This document shows, one piece after another, positions 17,862-29,505 of a DNA stretch of 64,000 nucleotides. Source of the DNA: Herbaspirillum chlorophenolicum (lineage in GTDB: Bacteria > Pseudomonadota > Gammaproteobacteria > Burkholderiales > Burkholderiaceae_D). Positions within the stretch are counted from its first letter, which is position 1. Every line of letters begins with the position of its first letter. The stretch spans positions 62,001 through 126,000 of the forward strand of contig NZ_LFLT01000006.1 in NCBI RefSeq assembly GCF_001189955.1, read 5' to 3'. The notes below the pieces were generated by a model. The model saw only the letters and a program-made list of their open reading frames with translations, ran no database searches and was not told the DNA's origin. Made by a program: the position numbers and the translations under genes.

Positions 17862-18674
17862 TCACTTGGAGGCCGTTTTTTTCATGATCGCGATCATCGC
17901 GCCGAAAGCCGGTCCCATATTCGCTTCCAGCGTGGGATACATGCGCGAGATGCTGCCGTCGAGATAAAGCGCATCGCTGCATTTGAGCTCGTCGCGCAGG
18001 AAGACCGCGAAGTCGTAGAAGCTGATCGGGTTGCGCGCGATGGCCAGCGTCACCATTCCCTCCGCGTCCAGGCACACGGCATTGCGCACGACCGCGTTGG
18101 GCGAATTGGGATCGAAGCGCGTGTTGATCTGGCCGGCCACGATCATCAGCGGCCCGGATTGCGTGGCATAGCGGCTCAGTGCGCTCCAGCGCTCGGCCTC
18201 GGCTGAGAACTGCGAGGTTTCCACGATGTACGCCTTGTGTTCGCCCAGGATGAATACCCCATTGGGCTGCATATAAAAGTTGCCGTAGGCATTCTGGCGC
18301 GTGTTGAGCTTGCGCAGCACGCTGCCGTTCTCGATGTACAGGCCCAGCGGCTGCAACTGCTTATCGTAGATGCCGGCGTTGGTGGCGCACAGCATTTCCT
18401 GGTTCTGCGCGCGCAACAGGGTGTCGAGCCGCACGAAGGTGCCCAGCGGCGTGCCGGCATCGTCCTTCCAGTAAGTGCGGATGACATCGGTGCGCGGGTC
18501 GGCGCGGCAGGCGCTGATGAAGGTCTGCCGGTATTGGTACTGTTTCAGGTCGGCGGCATGCGCGGGAGCCAGGCCGGAGAAGGCGAGAAACACTGCGCCC
18601 AGCAGCGAGGCGAAAGGCTTGCCTTGGCGCGGAGAGGGGCGGCGCAATGTAAAGGGGAAAAAGGGAAAGTGCAT
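17862..18674 (-). CDS. DUF2233 / phosphodiester glycosidase family protein
   Basis: The 270-residue product has a signal peptide (ending about residue 41, AHA) and the NAGPA/DUF2233 fold: ATNAGIYDKQLQPLGLYIENG, NGVFILGEHKAYIVE, SGPLMIVAGQIN and DALYLDGSISRMY. Members cleave phosphodiester-linked sugars or modify exopolysaccharide; the substrate here is unknown. It is most likely periplasmic. The start is the ATG at 18674; a later Met could trim the N-terminal basic stretch. It stands alone. Confidence 0.8.
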   Translation of the reverse strand: MHFPFFPFTLRRPSPRQGKPFASLLGAVFLAFSGLAPAHAADLKQYQYRQTFISACRADPRTDVIRTYWKDDAGTPLGTFVRLDTLLRAQNQEMLCATNAGIYDKQLQPLGLYIENGSVLRKLNTRQNAYGNFYMQPNGVFILGEHKAYIVETSQFSAEAERWSALSRYATQSGPLMIVAGQINTRFDPNSPNAVVRNAVCLDAEGMVTLAIARNPISFYDFAVFLRDELKCSDALYLDGSISRMYPTLEANMGPAFGAMIAIMKKTASK

Positions 18675-18952
18675 CTTGTTCTGCAGGTCTACCGGTTTTG
18701 TCCCGTCCTGAGCATTCGTGGAAGGGGCGGGCGCTTATTGTAAATGCCTCTAGAGAGGGTGTACCAGAGGAAAAGTTCTGCATTCGGCAATGTGCGGTGT
18801 GGCGGGCGTTTGCGGCGAAGAGGCAACAAGTCGATGGTGCGGTGCGGAGATGGCCGTATTTTTTAAAACGAAATAAATAATGAACAAAACGTGTGAAGAG
18901 TCAAATTTAAAGGGGATGAAATGACGGGGTATGCCGATTTCTCAAAAAAAAG
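18675..18952. other. Non-coding stretch upstream of the liv promoter
   Basis: No gene is supported; an open frame at 18698-18880 has no ribosome site and no protein character. The right part is AT-rich. Confidence 0.5.
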
Positions 18953-18980
18953 TTGTCGTATATGACGGTGGTGTTACACT
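18953..18980 (+). promoter_or_regulatory. Candidate sigma-70 promoter of the liv operon
   Basis: TTGTCG (18953-18958) and TACACT (18975-18980) with a 16-base spacer, preceded by an A-run. A start near 18987 would give a leader of about 108 bases. Confidence 0.5.
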
Positions 18981-18990
18981 CTGCCCCCAT

Positions 18991-19034
18991 GCGCCGGCCA
19001 GACCCGAAAATAATAAGGGTCAGAGAATCGGCGC
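18991..19034 (+). promoter_or_regulatory. Structured leader hairpin upstream of livK
   Basis: GCGCCG (18991-18996) pairs with CGGCGC (19029-19034), and inside it GACCC (19001-19005) pairs with GGGTC (19017-19021). It would lie near the 5' end of the liv mRNA and could stabilise or regulate it. It matches no riboswitch that I recognise. Confidence 0.4.
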
Positions 19035-19094
19035 CCAATGTGCGCAAGCATTTGCTGCCGCCCCTTGAACCGAAAATACATGGAGGAAACGTCT

Positions 19095-20225
19095 ATGAAA
19101 TCCGCAAATCGTCTGACCAAGATCGCTCTGGCTGCTTCCACAGTTGCTGCAGTTGCCGCCTTCTCGGGCATCGCCCACGCTGAAACCGTCAAGATCGCGA
19201 TCGCCGGCCCGATGACCGGCGCCGTCGCCCAGTATGGCGACATGGTCAAGGCCGGCGCACTGACCGCCGTGGAACAGATCAACGCCGCCGGCGGCGCCAA
19301 TGGCAACAAGTTCGAAGTGGTGCTGATGGACGATGCCTGCGAACCGAAGCAAGCCGTGGCCGTGGCCAACAAGATCGTCAGCCAGGGCATCAAGTATGTC
19401 ATCGGCCATGTGTGCTCGGGCTCGACCATTCCGGCCTCCGACATCTATGAAAACGAAGGCGTGGTGATGATCACCCCGTCGGCCACCGCGCCGCAGCTGA
19501 CCGAAGCCAAGCCGCACAAGTACATCTTCCGCACCATCGGCCGCGACGACCAGCAAGGTCCTGCTGCCGCCCGTTACGTGATCGAGAAGCTGAAGCCCAA
19601 GAAGGTCGCCGTGCTGCACGACAAGCAGTCCTACGGCCAGGGCGTGGCGACTTCGGTCAAGACCGCGCTGGATGCAGCCAAGGTGCCTGTGGTGCTGTTT
19701 GAAGGCATCAACGCCGGCGACAGCGACTACTCTGCCATCGTCACCAAGCTCAAGTCGCAAGGCGTGGACTTCGTCTACTTCGGCGGCTACCACCCGGAAA
19801 TGGGCCTGATCATGCGCCAGGCGCGCGAACAGGGCGTCAAGGCCGTGTTCATGGGCCCTGAAGGCGTGGGCAACAAGGACATCACCGCCATCGCCGGTCC
19901 TGCTTCGGAAGGCATGCTGGTGACCTTGCCGGCCGACTTCGCCGCCGATCCGGCCAACGCTGCACTGGTCAAGGCCTTCAACGCGCAAAAGCGCGACCCG
20001 AACGGTCCGTTCCAGATGCCGGCCTACTCGGGCGTGAAGATCATCGCCGACGCCATTGCCGGTTCCAAGTCGACCGATCCGACCAAGGTGGCTGCCTACA
20101 TCCACGCCAACAGCTTCAAGACCCCGATCGGTACCGTCGAATACGACAAGAAGGGCGACCTGAAGTCGTTCAACTTCGTGGTCTACACCTGGCACAAGGA
20201 CGCCACCAAGACCGAGGCGAAGTAA
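19095..20225 (+). CDS. livK: Branched-chain amino acid ABC transporter binding protein
   Basis: The periplasmic receptor for Leu/Ile/Val (or a related amino acid). The 376-residue product has a signal peptide (about 1-27, ending AHA), then VKIAIAGPMTGAVAQYGDMVKAGALTAVEQINAAGG, typical of Leu/Ile/Val-binding proteins, the disulfide-type DDACEPKQAVAVANKIV and GHVCSGSTIPASDIY. GGAGGAAAC lies 5-6 bases before ATG 19095, which decides the start against upstream-open frame. A hairpin separates it from livH, probably giving excess binding protein. Confidence 0.95.
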   Translation: MKSANRLTKIALAASTVAAVAAFSGIAHAETVKIAIAGPMTGAVAQYGDMVKAGALTAVEQINAAGGANGNKFEVVLMDDACEPKQAVAVANKIVSQGIKYVIGHVCSGSTIPASDIYENEGVVMITPSATAPQLTEAKPHKYIFRTIGRDDQQGPAAARYVIEKLKPKKVAVLHDKQSYGQGVATSVKTALDAAKVPVVLFEGINAGDSDYSAIVTKLKSQGVDFVYFGGYHPEMGLIMRQAREQGVKAVFMGPEGVGNKDITAIAGPASEGMLVTLPADFAADPANAALVKAFNAQKRDPNGPFQMPAYSGVKIIADAIAGSKSTDPTKVAAYIHANSFKTPIGTVEYDKKGDLKSFNFVVYTWHKDATKTEAK

Positions 20226-20270
20226 GTAGCGCTCTCGTTGGCGCGATCGTCTGACTTGACGTCAACCCGC

Positions 20271-20304
20271 GAAATGCCCCATTGCTGTATGAATGGGGCA
20301 TTTC
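20271..20304 (+). terminator. Hairpin between livK and livH
   Basis: A perfect 13-bp stem (20271-20283 with 20292-20304) with an 8-base loop and only a weak T tract. It probably acts as a partial terminator or mRNA 3'-end protector. Confidence 0.65.
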
Positions 20305-20322
20305 CACATTTAGCCCCTTCCT

Positions 20323-21249
<927 letters not shown>

Positions 21250-21252
21250 ACC

Positions 21253-23284
<2,032 letters not shown>

Positions 23285-23288
<4 letters not shown>

Positions 23289-23992
23289 TGCTGCAGTTTG
23301 AACAGGTGCATACGCACTACGGCGCCATCGAAGCGCTGCACGGCGTGTCGCTGAAGGTTGACAAGGGGGAGATCGTCACCCTGATCGGCGCCAACGGCGC
23401 CGGCAAGACCACCCTCCTGATGACGCTGTGCGGCCGCCCGCGCGCCTCCAGCGGCCGCATCGTTTTCGAAGGGCAGGACATCACGCAGCTGCCCACGCAC
23501 GAGATCATGCGCCTGGGGATGGCGATCTCGCCGGAAGGGCGCCGCGTGTTTCCCAGCCTGACGGTGCTGGAGAACCTCAAGATGGGCGCATTCTTCGCTA
23601 AGGACCAGGAGATCGAAGAGGGCATCGCCTATGTCTTCGGCCTGTTCCCGCGCCTGAAGGAGCGGGCCGCCCAGCGCGCCGGCACCATGTCCGGCGGCGA
23701 GCAGCAGATGCTGGCGATCGGCCGCGCGCTGATGAGCAAGCCGCGCTTGCTGCTGTTGGACGAGCCCACGCTGGGCCTGGCGCCGCTGGTGATTGCGCAG
23801 ATCTTCGAGATCATCCGCACCATCCGCGAAAGCGGAGTGACGGTATTCCTGGTCGAGCAGAATGCCAACAAGGCGCTGGGTGTGGCCGACCGCGGCTATG
23901 TGCTGGAGAACGGCCATGTGGTACTGGCCGACACCGGCGCCAACCTGCTGGCCAACAGCGATGTCCGCAAGGCGTATCTGGGGCATGGCTGA
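23285..23992 (+). CDS. livF: Branched-chain amino acid ABC transporter ATPase LivF
   Basis: The second ATPase of the Liv importer. The 235-residue product has Walker A GANGAGKTT, a Q-loop in ISPEGRRVFPSLTV, signature MSGGEQQMLAIGRAL, Walker B LLLLDEPTLGLAP and FLVEQNANKAL, all standard for LivF. ATG 23285 overlaps the livG stop. A strong bidirectional terminator closes the operon 30 bases later. Confidence 0.95.
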
Positions 23993-24022
23993 ACCGTCGC
24001 AGGCCCGTCGATTGCCGCCATG

Positions 24023-24051
24023 AAAAAAGCGCATCTCGGATGCGCTTTTTT
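24023..24051. terminator. Bidirectional terminator between livF and the IclR gene
   Basis: A perfect 13-bp stem (24023-24035 with 24039-24051), 3-base loop, A-run on the left and T-run on the right. It serves both convergent transcripts. Confidence 0.9.
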
Positions 24052-24081
24052 CATGTGGCATGGCGTTAGCCGCGCCTGTGC

Positions 24082-24891
24082 TCAGGCATCGTGCACCGCG
24101 TCTTGCAACAAGGCCGTCTGGGCAGCGGCTTCGTCGAACACTTCGGGCAGGGGATTGCGGTAGGCCTGTGGCGTCGCCCCCAGTTGTATCGACAGCTCCT
24201 GCGCCAGCGCCAGCAGCTTGCCGCGCAGCGACTCGCTGGCGACAGGGTCGAAGCGCAGCGAGAGGCCGAAGATGGTCATCGCCCCCACCAGCGCATTGCC
24301 TGCGCCGAATACCGGCACCGACATGGAAGAGGAGAGCGGATTGTTGATGCCCACCGAGACGCACACATAACGTCCTCCCGAACGCGCCGCGTTGCCTGGC
24401 ACCGAGAAAAAGCGCAGCACCTGTGCGCTGGAGGTCTGGTCGATGGCAAACAGCGAGCCGGCCTTGACGGTCGCTTTCACCGATTCCGGCGATTCCGCCG
24501 CATACATGCACAGTCGTTGGTTTTGCTGGCGAATATAGAAAGCGGTGCTTTCGCCGGTCTCGCGCACCAGCTTATCCAGCGCAGGGACGATGAAGTCGGC
24601 GTAATTGAAGCTCGCCTCAAAGGCTTTGCCCAACTGGTAGGCGCGCGGGCCCAACTGGTAGGAGCTGTCGGCGCGCTGCACCACATAGCCTTCTTTGATA
24701 AAGGACATCATGTAGCGGTGGATCACGCTCTTGAAGAGGCCGGTGTGCTGCTCCAGTTCGGTCAGCCCCAACGGGCCGGACACGTCGACGAACGCGCTCA
24801 GGATAGCCAGGCTGCGCTCCGCCCCGAGGACGGTACGGTCGGGCCCGGTATCTTTTTCCTTCTTTGTTGTTGTCTCTTTCTCTTTTTTCAT
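24082..24891 (-). CDS. IclR-family transcriptional regulator
   Basis: The 269-residue product begins with a highly charged tail (about 1-18, mostly Lys, Glu and Thr), then a winged helix-turn-helix (about 22-85, LTELEQHTGLFKSVIHRYMMSFIKEGYV) and an IclR effector domain. The charged N-terminal tail is longer than usual. It is divergent from the orphan binding protein at 25151, and a 10-bp palindrome lies in the shared gap, so that gene is its likely target (inference). It is unlike the other IclR protein in this window. Confidence 0.85.
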   Translation of the reverse strand: MKKEKETTTKKEKDTGPDRTVLGAERSLAILSAFVDVSGPLGLTELEQHTGLFKSVIHRYMMSFIKEGYVVQRADSSYQLGPRAYQLGKAFEASFNYADFIVPALDKLVRETGESTAFYIRQQNQRLCMYAAESPESVKATVKAGSLFAIDQTSSAQVLRFFSVPGNAARSGGRYVCVSVGINNPLSSSMSVPVFGAGNALVGAMTIFGLSLRFDPVASESLRGKLLALAQELSIQLGATPQAYRNPLPEVFDEAAAQTALLQDAVHDA

Positions 24892-25084
24892 AAAACGATT
24901 TCAAATTCAGGAATTCGGCGAGAGTAACACCTTTTTCAGGGGTGGTGCATTGCACCAAAAAATAACCTCCGGCGCGATTTTCTGCACTGCCAATGGGATT
25001 GCCCTGTGCTTTGCAACGGATTTTGCACTGCATCGAAGCATTTTCTAAGTGCATGAAAAATAAAGGGAAATTATGCTTGTTTAA

Positions 25085-25107
25085 AAATCATAATGAAATT
25101 ATGATTT
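25085..25107. promoter_or_regulatory. Candidate operator upstream of the orphan binding protein
   Basis: AAATCATAAT (25085-25094) and ATTATGATTT (25098-25107) form a perfect 10-bp palindrome with a 3-base centre, in an AT-rich gap between the divergent IclR gene and the binding protein. GAAATTATG also occurs twice (25067-25075, 25095-25103). Plausibly the IclR site. Confidence 0.45.
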
Positions 25108-25150
25108 ATTTCAGGGTATGTTGCTTGTTCAATCTGGGAAAGGAAAGAAA

Positions 25151-25984
25151 ATGTTTTTGGGGTTTATCAGGAAGACTCATCTTGGGATGGCGGCTGCGGT
25201 CGTTTCGCTGGCTTTTTCCACTGCGGCGCATGCTGACCGGCTGGCCGACATTAAAGCGCGCGGTTCGTTGATCTGTGCCACCTTGACCAGCAGCGAACCG
25301 CTTGGTTATCCCGATCCTCAGACCCGCCAGGTCGTCGGTTTCGACGTCGACATGTGCGGCGCCGTGGCCAAGCAGCTTGGCGTGAAGCTGGAGCACAAGG
25401 GCGTGTCGGTCGAAGCGCGCATTCCCGAACTGACGCTGGGCCGTGTCGACCTGGTCGTCGCCGCGCTCGGTTATACCAAGGAGCGTGCGCAGCAGATCGA
25501 TTTCACCTCTGCACACTATCAGACGCCCATCAAGCTGATCGCCCACAGCGGCGCAGGCTACAACAAGATAGAAGACCTGGCCGACAAGCGCATCAGCGCC
25601 AACAAGGGCTCCACGCCTGAACTGTATGCCCGCCGCATGTTCCCCAAGGCGACCATCCTGACCTTCCAGGACACGCCCGCGGCCTTCCTGGCGCTGGCGC
25701 AGAATAAGGTGCAGGGCTTGGCATTGTCGCAGCCGTCCGGTATCCGTTTCGTCAACGAATCCGATGGCAAGTACAAATTCCTCGAAGGCGCCCTGGCTTG
25801 GGAACCTACCGCGATGGGTGTGAAAAAGGGCGAGCCGGCGTTGCTGGCTGCAGTCAACGATGCCCTCGACAAGCTGGAAAAGTCGGGCGAGACCGATGTG
25901 CTGTGGACCAAGTGGTTTGGCCCGCAGACCAAGTTCAACATCCCGCGCGAGAAGAAGCTGACACCGATCTCAAGCTTCCAGTAA
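25151..25984 (+). CDS. Family-3 amino-acid-type ABC binding protein, orphan
   Basis: The 277-residue product is a periplasmic binding protein of the polar amino acid type. It has a signal peptide (about 1-28, ending AHA), then RLADIKARGSLICATLTSSEPLGY, the pattern VVGFDVDMCGAVAKQLG and DLVVAALGYTKERAQQIDFT. AAGGAAAG precedes ATG 25151. No permease or ATPase gene is adjacent, so it must share one encoded elsewhere or act as a sensor partner. Ligand unknown. Confidence 0.85.
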   Translation: MFLGFIRKTHLGMAAAVVSLAFSTAAHADRLADIKARGSLICATLTSSEPLGYPDPQTRQVVGFDVDMCGAVAKQLGVKLEHKGVSVEARIPELTLGRVDLVVAALGYTKERAQQIDFTSAHYQTPIKLIAHSGAGYNKIEDLADKRISANKGSTPELYARRMFPKATILTFQDTPAAFLALAQNKVQGLALSQPSGIRFVNESDGKYKFLEGALAWEPTAMGVKKGEPALLAAVNDALDKLEKSGETDVLWTKWFGPQTKFNIPREKKLTPISSFQ

Positions 25985-25997
25985 GCAAGACCGTTCA

Positions 25998-26022
25998 GGG
26001 ATACCGGCATCGCCGGTATCCC
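25998..26022 (+). terminator. Hairpin after the orphan binding protein
   Basis: A perfect 11-bp stem (25998-26008 with 26012-26022) with a 3-base loop but no T-run. Confidence 0.45.
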
Positions 26023-26116
26023 TGGCATTGGCCTGGCGGCGGTGTGATCGCCAGGCCGATGCGGCCGATCCCAATGGCGATGCGGTGATAGCATACCGGG
26101 CTTGGAACAAATTTAC

Positions 26117-26150
26117 CCCCATCCACGGGGAGCCGCGCCAGGCGCGGTTT
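26117..26150 (+). promoter_or_regulatory. Two small hairpins just before the exporter start
   Basis: CCCC/GGGG around ATCCAC, then CCGCGCC (26133-26139) pairing with GGCGCGG (26141-26147) followed by TTTTC and the ATG. They occupy the ribosome-binding position, where no Shine-Dalgarno is visible, so they could hinder or regulate initiation. No known riboswitch is recognised. Confidence 0.3.
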
Positions 26151-26152
26151 TC

Positions 26153-27541
26153 ATGAAAATGCCAGTACACACAGAAACCAGAAACGGCGCGCAGCCAGAC
26201 GCCGACGGCTTGCCTGCCGAGCAGCGTATCCTCGCCATCGCCACGGTGGTGCTGGCGGTGACCATCGCGGTGATGGACGGCTCCATCGCCAACCTCGCGC
26301 TACCCTCCATTGCACAGGATCTCAAGGCCACCGAGGCCGATGCGATCTGGATCATCAACAGTTACCAGATCGCCATGGCGGTGTTCCTGCTGCCGTTGGC
26401 TTCGCTGGGCGAGGTGGTCGGCTATCGCCGGGTCTACCTCACGGGATTGGTGCTGTTCACTATTTCTTCATTGGCCTGCGCGCTCAGCGGCGACATGCTG
26501 CAACTGAGCCTGGCGCGCGTGCTGCAAGGCATTGGCGCAGCCGGCATCCTGAGTGTGAACACGGCACTGATCCGTTTCATCTATCCCAGCCGGCTGCTGG
26601 GCCGCGCCATTGGCTATAACGCGCTGGTGGCAGGCACGTCGACGGCACTGGGGCCGACCGTGGCTGGCGCCATTCTGCATTTCGCCTCCTGGCACTGGCT
26701 GTTCCTGATCAACATTCCACTGGGACTACTCTCGCTGGCCATCGGCTGGAAGGCGCTGCCGTTCAACCCGTTGTCGAACCGCAAGTTCGATATGCCCAGC
26801 GCGCTGGTATGCATGCTGTTCGTGGGGTTCCTGCTGTACACGGTGGATGCGATCGGCCATGTGCAGGGATGGGAGGCGGTACTCGCCTGCGCCCTGTTGA
26901 CCGTGGCCAGCCTGGCGGTGCTGCTGAAGGTGCAGTCGGCCAGTGCGCCCATGCTGCCGCTGGACTTGCTGCGTATTCCGTTGTTCGCACTGTCGATCGG
27001 CACATCGTTCTGTTCGTTTGCTGCGCAGATGGCGACCTTCGTAATGCTGCCTTTCATGCTGCAGAACCATCTGGGCATGAGCGCCGCCCGCGCCGGGCTG
27101 CTGCTGACTGCGTGGCCGATTGCGGTGGCGCTGACCGGGGCGGTGGCGGGCAAGCTGTCCGACCGCATGTCGGCGGGGCTGCTGGGCGGCATCGGCCTGG
27201 CGATCATGTGCGCCGGTTTGCTGGCGTTGCTGACGATCGGGCCCGGCACCGCCGATCTCACCATCGCGGTATTGTTTGCCGTCTGCGGTCTTGGCTTCGG
27301 CTTGTTCCAGTCGCCCAATAACCGTACGCTGATCAGCTCGGCGCCGCGTTCGCGTACCGGCGGCGCCAGCGGCATGCTGGGTACCGCGCGCCTGACCGGC
27401 CAGACTGCCGGTGCATCGGTGGTGGCGATGATGCTGACATTGTTCTCGTCACCCTACGCCTTGGTGTTGTGGTGCGCGGCAGGGCTGGCAGGCGCAGCAT
27501 GCGTGGTCAGCCTGTCGCGGCTGCGTTATCAACCTGACTGA
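26153..27541 (+). CDS. DHA2-type MFS drug/metabolite exporter
   Basis: The 462-residue product is an integral membrane protein with about 14 hydrophobic segments, the size and pattern of EmrB/QacA-like proton antiporters. MDGSIANLALPSIAQDL (first span) and the motif-C-like GTSTALGPTVAGAIL in the fifth are visible, with GRAIGYNALVAG before. Substrate unknown. The start is uncertain: ATG 26153 and ATG 26159 lack a clear ribosome site and a hairpin directly precedes them. A strong terminator follows. Confidence 0.85.
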   Translation: MKMPVHTETRNGAQPDADGLPAEQRILAIATVVLAVTIAVMDGSIANLALPSIAQDLKATEADAIWIINSYQIAMAVFLLPLASLGEVVGYRRVYLTGLVLFTISSLACALSGDMLQLSLARVLQGIGAAGILSVNTALIRFIYPSRLLGRAIGYNALVAGTSTALGPTVAGAILHFASWHWLFLINIPLGLLSLAIGWKALPFNPLSNRKFDMPSALVCMLFVGFLLYTVDAIGHVQGWEAVLACALLTVASLAVLLKVQSASAPMLPLDLLRIPLFALSIGTSFCSFAAQMATFVMLPFMLQNHLGMSAARAGLLLTAWPIAVALTGAVAGKLSDRMSAGLLGGIGLAIMCAGLLALLTIGPGTADLTIAVLFAVCGLGFGLFQSPNNRTLISSAPRSRTGGASGMLGTARLTGQTAGASVVAMMLTLFSSPYALVLWCAAGLAGAACVVSLSRLRYQPD

Positions 27542-27571
27542 GCACCGTCACTGAGACGCTGAAGGGGAAAT

Positions 27572-27603
27572 AAAAAAGCGATCCATATGCGGATCGCTTT
27601 TTT
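27572..27603. terminator. Bidirectional terminator after the exporter gene
   Basis: A perfect 13-bp stem (27572-27584 with 27591-27603), 6-base loop, with A- and T-runs at its ends. Confidence 0.9.
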
Positions 27604-27629
27604 GCATGCGAGGGGAGGGCTGCTTGATC

Positions 27630-27974
27630 TCAGCCCGCGGCGAAGTGGCTGCAACTGCGCACGTGGGCCGTGTGGGCGGCAACTGACAAGGCCATGCTCA
27701 GGTAGTTTTCGGCGCGGTGGCGGTTGCGCGTATCCTGCTGCTCAAGCAGGAAGATCTGCTGGTACAGGTTGCGGATCTGCTGTTGCAGGATGTTGTGCTG
27801 CTGCTTGCCGTCTTTGTTGGCGGGGAAGCGGCTTAGCGATTGCGCCTGCTGTTGCAGGATGACGATGCGGCTGCTCAACTGTGCGACCAGTTCGGACGTA
27901 CCGTTGTCAAACGCGTCGGCCAGCGGAGTGCTGCATGCCGCTTCGGCTTCTTCGCATTCGGAAATGATTGCCAT
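27630..27974 (-). CDS. Hypothetical 114-residue helical protein
   Basis: The product is mainly helical and glutamine-rich in the middle (ILQQQAQSL, HNILQQQIRNLYQQIFLLEQQ), suggesting a coiled coil, with Cys residues near both ends. No signal peptide or known domain is seen. GGAG lies 6 bases before the chosen ATG (27974); an earlier in-frame start lacks one. Convergent with the exporter. Function unknown. Confidence 0.5.
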   Translation of the reverse strand: MAIISECEEAEAACSTPLADAFDNGTSELVAQLSSRIVILQQQAQSLSRFPANKDGKQQHNILQQQIRNLYQQIFLLEQQDTRNRHRAENYLSMALSVAAHTAHVRSCSHFAAG

Positions 27975-28081
27975 GAAAGCTCCAGCCCCAAGGAGGCGCA
28001 GGTTGTGATGAAGTATGGATTCTTTTACGGCAGCATCTGAAATTCCTTGAGGCAAAGCAAGAAAACTCCTGATGGCATGAA

Positions 28082-28117
28082 AAAGGGCGCAGGCCGGTTC
28101 CTCGGCCTGCGCCCTTT
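28082..28117 (-). terminator. Terminator of hpd
   Basis: A perfect 15-bp stem (28082-28096 with 28103-28117) with a 6-base loop; on the - strand it ends in a T-run. It lies about 40 bases after the hpd stop. Confidence 0.85.
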
Positions 28118-28159
28118 GCCGGGCTGTTTCGAGACGGGATGCGTCCCGATTGGGGCGTC

Positions 28160-29257
28160 TTAGATTACCCCGCGGCGCATCTGGTCAAGCTCGATCGATT
28201 CGAACAAGGCCTTGAAGTTGCCTTCGCCGAAACCGTCGTTGCCCTTGCGCTGGATGATTTCATAGAACACCGGGCCGATCACGTTCTGCGTAAAGATCTG
28301 CAAAAGCAGGCCCTGGCCGGCGGTAGGGGCGCCGTCGATCAGGATCTTCAATTCGCGCAGCGCGTCCAGGTCTTCGCCATGGCCTGGAATGCGGCGCTCC
28401 ACCAGGTCGTAATAAGTGCTGATGGTGTCCTGCAGCGGCACGCCCCGGCCGCGCAGGTTGCGCACGGTCTGGTAGATGTCGTCGGTGCCCAGCGCAATGT
28501 GCTGGATGCCTTCGCCGTTGTACTGCTTGATGAATTCCTCGATCTGCGACTTGTCGTCGGCACTCTCGTTGATGGGGATGCGGATCTTGCCGCAGGGGCT
28601 GGTCATGGCGCGCGACTTCAGGCCGGTCAGCTTGCCTTCGATATCGAAGTACTTGATCTCGCGGAAGTTGAACAGGCGGGTGTAGAACGACGACCAGGTA
28701 TCCATCGCGCCACGCACCACATTGTGGGTGAGGTGGTCGATATAGGTCAGGCCCACGCCCTTGGGATTGTGGTCGACGCCGGGCAGGAACTGGAAATCGA
28801 CGTCATAGATCGAGCCGTTGTCGCCGTAGCGGTCCACCAGATAAAGCAAGGAGCCGCCGATGCCGCGGATGGCAGGGATGTTCAGTTCCATCGGGCCCAG
28901 CTTGGCTTCTACGCCTTCGGCGCCCAGTTCCAGCGCGCGTTTGTAGACGAAGGCAGCATCCTTGACGCGAAACGCCATGGCATTGACCGAGGCGCCATGC
29001 ACCTGCGCAAAGGCGGCGGCGTTGCTGCCGGGTTCGGCATTGAGGATGAAATTGATTTGCCCCTGGCGATACAGGGTGACGTTCTTGGAGCGATGGCGCG
29101 CCACCGCAACGAAGCCCATCAGTTCCAGCACGGCGGCGATAGCGCTCGTATCGGCCGCGGCGTATTCGACGAACTCGAAACCGTCGGTGCCCATGGGGTT
29201 ATCGAACAGGTCCTGCGATTTGGCTGCGGGGGTGAAATTGGTGTCTGCGTGGCCCAT
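28160..29257 (-). CDS. hpd: 4-hydroxyphenylpyruvate dioxygenase
   Basis: This iron enzyme converts 4-hydroxyphenylpyruvate to homogentisate in tyrosine breakdown. The 365-residue product has two vicinal-oxygen-chelate halves; iron ligands are seen as His175 in DHLTHNV, His253 in IQHIAL and Glu333 in FYEIIQRKG. The C-terminal FGEGNFKALFESIELDQMRRG is the family's gate helix region. GAGGAGAC precedes the chosen ATG, which rejects the longer open frame. It is divergent from an Lrp-type regulator. Confidence 0.95.
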   Translation of the reverse strand: MGHADTNFTPAAKSQDLFDNPMGTDGFEFVEYAAADTSAIAAVLELMGFVAVARHRSKNVTLYRQGQINFILNAEPGSNAAAFAQVHGASVNAMAFRVKDAAFVYKRALELGAEGVEAKLGPMELNIPAIRGIGGSLLYLVDRYGDNGSIYDVDFQFLPGVDHNPKGVGLTYIDHLTHNVVRGAMDTWSSFYTRLFNFREIKYFDIEGKLTGLKSRAMTSPCGKIRIPINESADDKSQIEEFIKQYNGEGIQHIALGTDDIYQTVRNLRGRGVPLQDTISTYYDLVERRIPGHGEDLDALRELKILIDGAPTAGQGLLLQIFTQNVIGPVFYEIIQRKGNDGFGEGNFKALFESIELDQMRRGVI

Positions 29258-29445
29258 GAGTTGTCTCCTCGTGTTGTGGGGAATCGGGCCGCCGCTTCCC
29301 GGATCGCGGGGCGCCATGCTTGCCGTTTTGGCATGGATTGGCGGATGCGGCAGGCCGATTCTCTGTGTTTCAAAGGGAGAGCTGCGATATTGCCAGCCCA
29401 TGGGAGGAGTTTATTGTGCCGTTGATGCAATATGTGATTGTTTTT

Positions 29446-29470
29446 TGCGTAATGTGGTCGATAATACGCA
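29446..29470. promoter_or_regulatory. Candidate operator between hpd and the Lrp gene
   Basis: TGCGTA (29446-29451) and TACGCA (29465-29470) form an inverted repeat with a 13-base AT-rich centre, about 35 bases before the Lrp start. Lrp/AsnC proteins often bind such sites and autoregulate. Confidence 0.35.
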
Positions 29471-29505
29471 CAAATAATTCTTAAATTTGGATTTTGGAGA
29501 TAAAA

